Assembly (NCBI GenBank): GCA_033762075.1
Contig: JANRLY010000026.1
Span: forward strand, 1-8,752
DNA length: 8,752 nucleotides
Direction: 5' to 3'
From: VFKI01 sp033762075
Lineage (GTDB): Bacteria; Pseudomonadota; Gammaproteobacteria; DSM-16500
Shown here: positions 1-5,387 of the stretch, one piece after another
How the letters are laid out: the number at the start of each line of letters is the position of its first letter
Numbering within the stretch: position 1 is the stretch's first letter
Made by a program: the position numbers and the translations under genes
The notes under the pieces: model-generated
What the model saw: only the letters and a program-made list of their open reading frames with translations
Told to the model about the DNA's origin: nothing
The model's database searches: none

Positions 1-94
1 AAGGAAAAGATGTTTTGAACTTTATTGTTAATCTAGTTTATTCACATTTTTGTATCGAAGCTGCGCCAACATTTTTTTAAACCCTCCCAACCCT

Positions 95-136
95 TTCCCT
101 TCCCTCCCATTAAAAAGCAAATGGGAGGGAAGGGGA
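95..136. repeat. 17-bp perfect-type hairpin (palindromic intergenic repeat)
   Basis: The arm at 95-111 (pyrimidine-rich, core cccttccctcccatt) pairs with 120-136 (core aatgggagggaaggg). One G-U wobble lies near the base and the loop 112-119 is aaaaagca. The stem is longer and more C/G-polarised than a normal terminator, and neither strand has a T tract directly after it, so it is better described as a palindromic repeat than a rho-independent terminator. A second cccTccc-type run at 82-93 sits just before it. It may still stop or stabilise transcripts of the minus-strand gene at 265-837, which points towards it. The structure is seen directly; repeat-family membership is inference. Confidence 0.7.
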
Positions 137-142
137 CTCACT

Positions 143-295
143 ATGCAAGACCAAACTTCATTCAATGCCGTGAATACTTACTCGATATGTAAAGGTACAC
201 GTAGGCACGTTCAAGAGACTCTTGCGAGGAAGTATTTCCCAAATTTTGAGGCTTTTTTTCACAATCACCCAAACATACGCGGAGAATTTGACTGA
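143..295 (+). CDS. Doubtful 50-aa small ORF
   Basis: An ATG at 143 opens a 50-residue frame, beginning MQDQTSFNAV and ending NIRGEFD. The right arm of the hairpin (aagggg, 130-135) lies about 7 bases upstream and could act as a Shine-Dalgarno. The frame also runs back to a TTG at 50, but that extension is only translated repeat. I see no domain, signal peptide or membrane segment. Its last 31 bases overlap the 3' end of the better-supported minus-strand gene at 265-837. No family is recognised, and a chance ORF is quite possible. Confidence 0.18.
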   Translation: MQDQTSFNAVNTYSICKGTRRHVQETLARKYFPNFEAFFHNHPNIRGEFD

Positions 296-837
296 AATTG
301 ATTTTCGTTTTCAGACATTTCAACATGAGTTAATTTTTCATCAGCAATATATTGATCTATTTCAGTTAAAAATGTATGGCCTGAATTTAATCCCGCTGGA
401 ACAGTGATAAGACCTGCTTTTTTAACTTCTTCAATAATATCCACGAATGACTGCATCACAGCTTTAGCACGCAGAGCGTCTTCTGATTTAATCAATGTGG
501 GAAATTTACTTCTCATAAATGATTTTTTATTTTCGATATATTGATTGATTGTATCCTCATCGTCACTCCCATCTGGCTCAGCAAGTGTTTGATCCCACCC
601 AGCCAAATGCAGCACTAGAGCATTAGCATGGTCGCCCATTTTTGTGAGTGATTGACTAAAATCAAGTGCTTTTCTATCTAATTCGATAATTTCATACAAT
701 TTGTTTTCGTTTGATAGTTTCCCTTTATTGAATAATTCCATTTGCTGATGATAGTGTCTACGTAACTCCAGTAATGCATCGTGATTGCTACTCAGTGCTC
801 TGGCTGTATCGATAAAATATTGGATTGTAATTTGCAT
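265..837 (-). CDS. Orphan 190-aa hypothetical protein, probably all-alpha and cytoplasmic
   Basis: No family is recognised. The predicted protein is hydrophilic and highly charged, with no signal peptide and no membrane-length hydrophobic stretch. Most of it looks helical, for example HDALLELRRHYHQQMELF (residues 19-36) and KAVMQSFVDIIEEVKKAG (about 124-141). An acidic linker EPDGSDDEDT (about 87-96) separates two helical halves, and the C-terminus is polar and Glu/Asn/Ser-rich. The start at 837 is well supported: AAAGGA lies 6 bases upstream and a promoter-like pair lies before that. It sits downstream of the SGNH gene but is separated by 332 bases holding a tandem array, and it has its own promoter, so it is probably a separate transcription unit. 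The ORF length, Shine-Dalgarno and promoter make a real gene likely; function is unknown. Confidence 0.75.
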   Translation of the reverse strand: MQITIQYFIDTARALSSNHDALLELRRHYHQQMELFNKGKLSNENKLYEIIELDRKALDFSQSLTKMGDHANALVLHLAGWDQTLAEPDGSDDEDTINQYIENKKSFMRSKFPTLIKSEDALRAKAVMQSFVDIIEEVKKAGLITVPAGLNSGHTFLTEIDQYIADEKLTHVEMSENENQFQSNSPRMFG

Positions 838-856
838 GAAAATTCCTTTTATTGTG

Positions 857-886
857 ATTATTTCGAAAGAGGTTTGAATGTATCAA
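857..886 (-). promoter_or_regulatory. Candidate sigma70 promoter of the 190-aa gene
   Basis: Read on the minus strand, TTGATA (886-881) is followed after 18 bases by AATAAT (862-857). Each box matches the consensus at five of six positions. Transcription would start near 850, leaving a leader of only about 12 nt with the Shine-Dalgarno (AAAGGA, 849-844) almost at the 5' end. That is short but workable. The promoter lies between the tandem array and the gene. Confidence 0.45.
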
Positions 887-940
887 ATCAAAAAATAAAA
901 GTCACATAATTTTTCTACGTGTAAAACATACGGTTCTGGA

Positions 941-961
941 TCCCGCGGACAAGCCGCGGGA
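941..961. repeat. GC-rich palindrome, 8-bp arms
   Basis: tcccgcgg (941-948) and ccgcggga (954-961) are perfect inverted repeats around a 5-base loop, acaag. With its flanks (ttctggat before, cgacgg after) it resembles dispersed 'ggatcccgcgg...ccgcggga' palindromes that I recall from several proteobacterial genomes, including Rickettsiales and some gammaproteobacteria. No T tract follows on either strand, so it is not a standard terminator. Its right arm merges into unit 1 of the tandem array. Confidence 0.7.
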
Positions 962-1146
962 CGACGGGTAGAGGGAGGCGCGGGACGACAGTCAGAGAAA
1001 GACGCGGGACAACGGTCAGAGAAAGACGCGGGACAACGGTCAAAGAAAGACGCGAGACGACAGTCAGAGAAAGACGCGAGACGACAGCCAGAGAAAGACG
1101 CGGGACGACGGGTAGAGGGAGGCGCGGGACAACGGTCAGAGAGAGG
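955..1146. repeat. Eight-unit 24-bp tandem array (minisatellite)
   Basis: Units start at 955, 979, 1003, 1027, 1051, 1075, 1099 and 1123, all exactly 24 bp. Each begins cgcgggac or cgcgagac. Three sub-types are visible. Units 1 and 7 are identical and end ggtagagggagg. Units 2-6 carry the (g)tcagagaaaga-type tail with single-base differences, and units 5 and 6 share cgcgag. Unit 8 has the front of unit 3 with a gagagg tail. Because 24 is a multiple of 3, a minus-strand frame (GTG at 1155) stays open with an 8-residue period (PASFSDCR-like), but it has no Shine-Dalgarno or plausible protein character, so I treat the array as non-coding. It ends 23 bp from the SGNH stop codon. Copy number may vary between strains. 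Confidence 0.93.
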
Positions 1147-1169
1147 CACAGGCACGTTTACAAGATTGA

Positions 1170-1865
1170 CTAGCCAGAAAAAATCTCTTCACATTTTTTC
1201 CAAATCAAGTGTGCTAATTTTTCATGACCTGATTCATCCAAATGCAATCCATCGATCGGTGAGGGAGGAACATCGTCACTGACATCTAAAAAATGTGTTT
1301 TGGTTTCTGCTGCTAAGCTTGCATACAACTCACGTAATTGATTCGCTTTTTTTTCTGTGTCAGAAAAAAGTGGCACGCCATTTTCGTCGAGATACGATTC
1401 AGCAATTTTTAAAGGTGTTGGAATAGAAATTAATAAAACTTGTGGTGGCTGTGTAAAGCCTGGACCATACGGTGTTTGTTTTACAACTTGAATGAGCTCA
1501 GCCATACCATGCCGTATATCTTCAGCTGTACGTTGAAAACATGTTTTAAAATCATTGCCGCCTAATGCAGCAAAAATCACTAAATCGAGTGGTGCATGAG
1601 AATACAAACACGGTGCAAGATATGTTTTTCCATTTCGATCAGGTGGAATATGATAATTTAAATTGGTGGTACGGCCATTTAATCCTTCTTCGACTACATA
1701 AAAAGAATCACCTAATTTTTCTTGTAATAACCCCGTCCATCTTTCTTCACGTGAATAACGCTTTAGATCGGAAGGTTGCATATTACCTAAATCTTGCGGA
1801 ACAAATCCCCAAGTATTTGAGTCACCGTAACATAAAATGTTTTTTATTTGCCGATTCTTTGACAT
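1170..1865 (-). CDS. SGNH/GDSL-family esterase (arylesterase-like acyl hydrolase)
   Basis: This is a 231-aa serine hydrolase of the SGNH fold. All four blocks are visible: block I GDSNTWGF with nucleophile Ser16; block II Gly61 in VEEGLNGRTTN; block III GGND with Asn104; and block V DGLH with Asp205 and His208. ERWTGLLQ (about 41-48) and EEGLNGRTTN closely recall the Mycobacterium smegmatis arylesterase/acyltransferase MsAcT. Hydrolysis of small acyl or aryl esters, or acyl transfer, is therefore the best guess; the natural substrate is unknown. There is no signal peptide, so it is probably cytoplasmic. The ATG at 1865 lies inside the end of plsC (22-bp overlap) behind a weak GAAG, which suggests translational coupling. 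The stop is TAG at 1172-1170. Family assignment is secure; a role in lipid turnover beside PlsC is inference from position. Confidence 0.93.
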   Translation of the reverse strand: MSKNRQIKNILCYGDSNTWGFVPQDLGNMQPSDLKRYSREERWTGLLQEKLGDSFYVVEEGLNGRTTNLNYHIPPDRNGKTYLAPCLYSHAPLDLVIFAALGGNDFKTCFQRTAEDIRHGMAELIQVVKQTPYGPGFTQPPQVLLISIPTPLKIAESYLDENGVPLFSDTEKKANQLRELYASLAAETKTHFLDVSDDVPPSPIDGLHLDESGHEKLAHLIWKKCEEIFSG

Positions 1866-2587
1866 GTTTCTTCAATCCAATTTTTAGCTTCTTCCATCAC
1901 TGATTCTGGCGTTTTACCGATTGTTTCGATAGGTTTCCCAATTACGATTCGAATCGTGCCAGGCCGTTTCATGAATTTTCGCTTGGACCAATGATAACCT
2001 GCATTATGCGCCACTGGAACAACAGGCGCACCCATTGCGACTGCAACACGCGCACCGCCCACATGATATTTGCCAGGTTTTCCTGGCGTCGTACGTGTTC
2101 CTTCCGGATACACAATGATCCAACGATTCTCAGCTAACGCTTTTTTTCCTTTGCGCATCACTTGCTCCATCGCGCTAGATTTTTCAGCACGATTAATCGC
2201 AATCGGACTGGTTGCCTTCATCCCCCAACCAAAAAATGGAATCCATAATAACTCACGTTTTACAATGACCGCTGAGTTTGGAAAATGATCGGGCAAATAA
2301 CAGGTTTCCCACGTGGATTGATGTTTACTCAACACAACCCCCACACGATCTTTGGGAATATTTTCTAATCCTTCAACAGTGTAATTAATACGACAAATAA
2401 ATTTACATAACCAAACAATCGTATTGGTCCAAACCATCACAACCTTGTAACGATACCGCAACGGAAATGGATAACTTGCGACACACACCATGCCATAAAA
2501 CACGGTAAAGACAACCATCGAAATGGAAAAAGTTAATGAGCGAATAAAAATGATTGCTTCGTTGAATAATGATTTGTGTTTTTTCAT
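1844..2587 (-). CDS. plsC: 1-acyl-sn-glycerol-3-phosphate acyltransferase (PlsC/LPLAT family)
   Basis: This 247-aa membrane-associated acyltransferase would convert lysophosphatidic acid to phosphatidic acid, the second acylation of phospholipid synthesis, at the inner face of the cytoplasmic membrane. A hydrophobic N-terminus (about 12-38, then 49-65) is followed by the catalytic block KHQSTWE. This is an H-X4-E version (His89, Glu94) of the usual H-X4-D. KRELLWIPFFGWG (about 110-122) and YPEGTRT, with EGTR at 162-165, complete the LPLAT motifs. The start at 2587 (MKKHKSLFNE) is chosen because the frame upstream to 2686 is translated repeat (FEKGGLRGI-type), not conserved protein. The order gmhB-plsC matches Pseudomonas PA0006-PA0005 as I recall it. 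The genome may hold a second plsC paralogue, so whether this is the main enzyme is uncertain. Confidence 0.9.
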   Translation of the reverse strand: MKKHKSLFNEAIIFIRSLTFSISMVVFTVFYGMVCVASYPFPLRYRYKVVMVWTNTIVWLCKFICRINYTVEGLENIPKDRVGVVLSKHQSTWETCYLPDHFPNSAVIVKRELLWIPFFGWGMKATSPIAINRAEKSSAMEQVMRKGKKALAENRWIIVYPEGTRTTPGKPGKYHVGGARVAVAMGAPVVPVAHNAGYHWSKRKFMKRPGTIRIVIGKPIETIGKTPESVMEEAKNWIEETCQRIGK

Positions 2588-2592
2588 ATAAA

Positions 2593-2600
2593 TCCCCCTC
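2593..2600 (-). promoter_or_regulatory. plsC ribosome binding site formed by the repeat terminus
   Basis: On the minus strand GAGGGGGA (2600-2593) precedes the ATG at 2587 with 5 bases after its last A. This purine run is the last part of the element's terminal repeat, so the Shine-Dalgarno of plsC lies within the repeat. In mRNA it could be exposed, or paired with the opposite terminal repeat. The position is seen directly; function as the SD is inferred from spacing. Confidence 0.6.
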
Positions 2601-2622
2601 AATCCCCCTTTTTCAAAGGGGG

Positions 2623-2740
2623 AAGCTTTCTGTGTATTCCCCTTTTTTAAACCAGGAAATTTTTTGTGTCTTCCCACCTCTCGCATCCCCCTCCCTTTTC
2701 ACAGGGGAAAGCTTTCTGTGTATTCCCACCTCGCGCATTT
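2623..2740. repeat. Imperfect ~52-bp direct repeats inside the MITE-like element
   Basis: The motif tgtgt(c/a)ttcccacctc(t/g)cgcat occurs at 2665-2686 and again at 2717-2738, an offset of 52. The preceding block aagctttctgtgtattccc is at 2623-2641 and 2709-2727, with a diverged copy (aaattttttgtgtcttccc) at 2657-2675, again 52 before the last one. The interior is therefore about two and a half units of a short tandem repeat; the partial unit at 2623-2641 lacks the cacctcgcgcat part. On the minus strand the units contain MREVG-like codons, which produce the false N-terminal extension of plsC. Confidence 0.7.
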
Positions 2741-2778
2741 TCCCCCTTTGAAAAAGGGGGATTGAGGGGGATTTTATT

Positions 2779-3324
2779 TTATAAACTCAAAATATAATCC
2801 ACCGCCGCTTTCAAATTCGCAAAAAACGGCACATTCAAATCAGGATAATCTTGATGTGTTTTTTGACCATACCCTGTCGCGACTAACATCGGTTGACAAC
2901 CTACTGCACGTGCTGCATCTATATCAGATAATTTATCCCCAATAAAAATCGTACTCGTTAAATCAATGCGATATTTTTCTTTTAATTGAACAAACAATCC
3001 TGGGGCTGGTTTACGACAATCACAATTTTCATCAGGGTTATGGGGACAGAAAAAAATTTCCTCGATGTAACCGCCCACAGCCGCTAATTCATTTATCATT
3101 TTTTCATGAATCGCATGCATCGCTTCGAGATCATAAAACCCGCGACCAATACCCGATTGATTCGTTGCAACAAATACATGCCAACCTGCACGATTTAATT
3201 GTGCAATCGCTTCGAGACTGCCTGTAATTGCATGCCAATCTTCCGGCCTGCTGATATACCCCATTGGGTCTTCGTTGATGACACCATCACGATCCAGGAT
3301 AATATTTTTTGAGAATGTATTCAT
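2779..3324 (-). CDS. gmhB: D-glycero-beta-D-manno-heptose 1,7-bisphosphate 7-phosphatase
   Basis: This HAD-superfamily phosphatase (181 aa, close to the usual 180-190) removes the 7-phosphate from heptose bisphosphate on the route to ADP-heptose for the LPS inner core; it is cytoplasmic. HAD motif I is LDRDGVIN (nucleophile Asp11, acid/base Asp13), motif II ATNQSG (Thr54-Asn55), motif III RKP (Lys105) and motif IV GDKLSD (Asp130, Asp134). The zinc loop that distinguishes GmhB from the related histidinol phosphatase is present as CPH...CDC (Cys93, His95, Cys101, Cys103). The start ATG overlaps the glyS stop as ATGA, with no clear Shine-Dalgarno, so translation is probably coupled to glyS. The stop lies 4 bp from the MITE-like element. 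It implies a Gram-negative cell with heptose-containing LPS. Confidence 0.95.
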   Translation of the reverse strand: MNTFSKNIILDRDGVINEDPMGYISRPEDWHAITGSLEAIAQLNRAGWHVFVATNQSGIGRGFYDLEAMHAIHEKMINELAAVGGYIEEIFFCPHNPDENCDCRKPAPGLFVQLKEKYRIDLTSTIFIGDKLSDIDAARAVGCQPMLVATGYGQKTHQDYPDLNVPFFANLKAAVDYILSL

Positions 3325-5387
3325 TGTAAGTATGCTATATCAGCAACATGTAAAAAGAGAGCACGCAATTCACACAGCAATTGCAAACGATTTTGACGAC
3401 GCGCTTTGTCGTCTGCCATGACCATCACATGCGCAAAAAAATCATCAATTGGGACGCGTAAACTAGCTAATTCATTTAATGCTTCGGTATATTTGCCTGA
3501 TTGAGAAAATGATAAAACAATTTGGCGTTTCTTTGCTAACAATGTAGACAACTTTTCTTCTGTAGCATGTTCAAACAAGGCATTATCAATCGGTTTTTTG
3601 CCCCCAGAAAAATGTGCGCGCGCTAAAATATTACTCACGCGCTTATTCGCAACACTCAAAGAAGCAGCTTCGGGACATTTTGCAAATTGACGCACCGCTT
3701 GAACACGCTGATGAAAATCATACGGACGTGTGATGTTCAGGGAAATCACCGCTGCTAACACATCAGCGGCAACGCCTTGCTCTTGGTACCACGGCTTGAG
3801 ACGATCTAAAATAAACGTCAATGCTTCTTGTGGTGCATTTTTATTGGGTAACATTGGATATTGATCAAAAGCATATTGTAATAATTCACGCACATCTAAA
3901 TCTAATTTTTTTTCAATTAAAATACGCAAAATTCCTGCTGCCGCGCGTCGTAAAGCATAAGGATCTCGATCACCCGTCGGCGCTTCTTGGATGCCAAAAA
4001 TCCCAATTAAAGTATCTAAACGATCCGCTAAAGCAAGCACACACCCATGAATTGTTTTTGGCAAAACATCGCCAGCAAAACGCGGCAAATATTGCTCGCC
4101 GATAGCATGCGCAATATCTTTTGTTTCACCATCATGTAAAGCGTAATACTGGCCCATGATGCCTTGTAATTCGGGAAATTCACTGACAACCTCTGTGGTT
4201 AAATCACATTTTGCCAATTCTGCCGCACGTTTTACGGTTGCATTATCCGCTTTAGTTTTTTCTGCAATATGTTGTGTGAGCTTCATTAAACGTTGTGATT
4301 TATCGTACAGCGTGCCAAGCTTCGCTTGGAAAATAATATGTTTTAATTTTTCTGCACGATCAGCTAATGCCATTTTCTTATCAACATTATAAAAGAATGC
4401 CGCGTCAGACAAACGTGCGCGTAGCACACGCTCATTCCCTAACACAACACTTGCTGGATCGCGACTGATAATGTTACTGACCACAATAAAATATGGTAAT
4501 AATTGATGACGCGCAGACACAACGGGGAAATAACGCTGATGATCTTCCATCGCGGAAATTAAAATATCTTGTGGGACAGATAAAAAAGTCGCGTCAAATT
4601 TTCCGACTAAAGCAACAGGCCATTCAACTAACCCTGTCACTTCATTCAATAATGCGTCATCGATCACAGCAGCACCTTTGTGTGCTTTCGCAGCAGCGAG
4701 AACGGCTTCACGAATGGTATCACGACGCTGGAAAAAATCTGCGATAACGAAATTTTTTGCTAATGTTTTTTCGTAAACATTCGGTGTCGCAATAGAAATC
4801 GGTTTGCGACTCATAAAACGATGCCCCCATGTCATACGGCCAGCCTGGCAACCGAATAATTCTGCGGGAACGATGTCACGTCCGTATAACATTACAATGG
4901 CGTGTATAGGACGCACAAAAGCATCGCTGTGATTGGCCCATCGCATGCGTTTCGCAATCGGTAAAGCATTGAGCGCTTCGCGCACAACCGTAGGCAATAA
5001 TGTCTGCACCGCTTGTCCTTGGACAGCTTGATTGTAGCCAACCCATTCACCTTGCGCTTGTGTGATCGTTATTAAATCTGCCGGTGTAATACCCAGTGAA
5101 CGCGCAAACCCTAAACACGCTTGTGTCGGTTTACCCGTTGCATCGAACGCTGCTTTTAAAGCAGGACCTTTTCGTTCAACTGTCACGTCAGGTTGATGCG
5201 AAGCAAGTTTTTCGATGCGCACGGCAAGTCGACGCGGTGTTGCAAAAAATTGTGTTTTACCAAATGCAATATCACATTTTTGTAATCGCACCACAATTTC
5301 TTGGCAAAAAGCTTCTGCTAATTTCAATAAAGATTGAGGAGGCAATTCTTCCGTTTGAATTTCGACTAAAAAATCAGCTCGCCGCAT
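3321..5387 (-). CDS. glyS: Glycine--tRNA ligase, beta subunit
   Basis: This is the 688-aa beta subunit of the bacterial alpha2beta2 glycyl-tRNA synthetase; E. coli GlyS is 689 aa. It binds tRNA-Gly while the alpha subunit activates glycine. The N-terminus FLVEIQTEELPPQSL (about 6-20) is the family signature, and the tRNA-binding body includes TPRRLAVRIEKL (about 50-61) and MEDHQRYFPV. An HD-like helical region (DLTTEVVSEFPELQG, then HGCVLALADRLDTL and PTGDRDPYALRRAA) and a C-terminal DALR-type anticodon-binding helical domain (ANKRVSNIL to the end) follow. The start at 5387 (MRRADFLVE) is preferred to one 16 codons upstream because of family alignment and AGGA 8 bases upstream. It overlaps the end of glyQ by 14 bp. 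No truncation or missing motif was seen. Confidence 0.98.
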   Translation of the reverse strand: MRRADFLVEIQTEELPPQSLLKLAEAFCQEIVVRLQKCDIAFGKTQFFATPRRLAVRIEKLASHQPDVTVERKGPALKAAFDATGKPTQACLGFARSLGITPADLITITQAQGEWVGYNQAVQGQAVQTLLPTVVREALNALPIAKRMRWANHSDAFVRPIHAIVMLYGRDIVPAELFGCQAGRMTWGHRFMSRKPISIATPNVYEKTLAKNFVIADFFQRRDTIREAVLAAAKAHKGAAVIDDALLNEVTGLVEWPVALVGKFDATFLSVPQDILISAMEDHQRYFPVVSARHQLLPYFIVVSNIISRDPASVVLGNERVLRARLSDAAFFYNVDKKMALADRAEKLKHIIFQAKLGTLYDKSQRLMKLTQHIAEKTKADNATVKRAAELAKCDLTTEVVSEFPELQGIMGQYYALHDGETKDIAHAIGEQYLPRFAGDVLPKTIHGCVLALADRLDTLIGIFGIQEAPTGDRDPYALRRAAAGILRILIEKKLDLDVRELLQYAFDQYPMLPNKNAPQEALTFILDRLKPWYQEQGVAADVLAAVISLNITRPYDFHQRVQAVRQFAKCPEAASLSVANKRVSNILARAHFSGGKKPIDNALFEHATEEKLSTLLAKKRQIVLSFSQSGKYTEALNELASLRVPIDDFFAHVMVMADDKARRQNRLQLLCELRALFLHVADIAYLQ

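Larger units (their letters stand above)
2590..2774. mobile_element. 185-bp MITE-like element with perfect 34-bp terminal inverted repeats
   Basis: The left end (2590-2623, starting aaatccccctcaatcccc) is the exact reverse complement of the right end (2741-2774). Each terminus also folds by itself into a 9-bp hairpin (tcccccttt / aaaggggga, loop of 3; 2603-2623 and 2741-2761). The 117-bp interior holds no transposase, only imperfect repeats. The trinucleotide tat flanks both sides (2587-2589 and 2775-2777), which could be a short target duplication but may be chance in AT-rich DNA. The element fills all but 6 of the 191 bases between the gmhB stop and the plsC start. Similar 'ccccctcaatccccctt' repeats are common in many bacterial genomes (recollection, not searched). 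Mobility by a transposase elsewhere in the genome is inference. Confidence 0.8.

Noticed and set aside
3..80. Left-edge plus-strand frame GKDVLNFIVN... ending at 80
   Set aside because: It has 25 codons only, an alternative frame is equally open, and there is no recognisable homology, so a gene end cannot be supported.
265..345. Glu/Asn/Ser-rich C-terminus of the orphan protein as a type IV (Dot/Icm) secretion signal
   Set aside because: The tail is polar, but there is no clear E-block or characteristic hydrophobic end residue, and no secretion genes are in the window. It is not supportable from sequence alone.
941..961. Rho-independent terminator of the operon
   Set aside because: The stem is strong but no T tract follows on the minus strand, and it lies about 210 bases beyond the last stop codon.
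955..1146. CRISPR array
   Set aside because: The units are contiguous 24-bp repeats with no unique spacers, and no cas genes are present.
883..1155. Minus-strand 90-aa ORF with an 8-residue repeat (PASFSDCR-like)
   Set aside because: It is a direct result of a 24-bp tandem array, which is a multiple of three. The GTG start has no Shine-Dalgarno, and the frame simply runs on through the array and the intergenic DNA.
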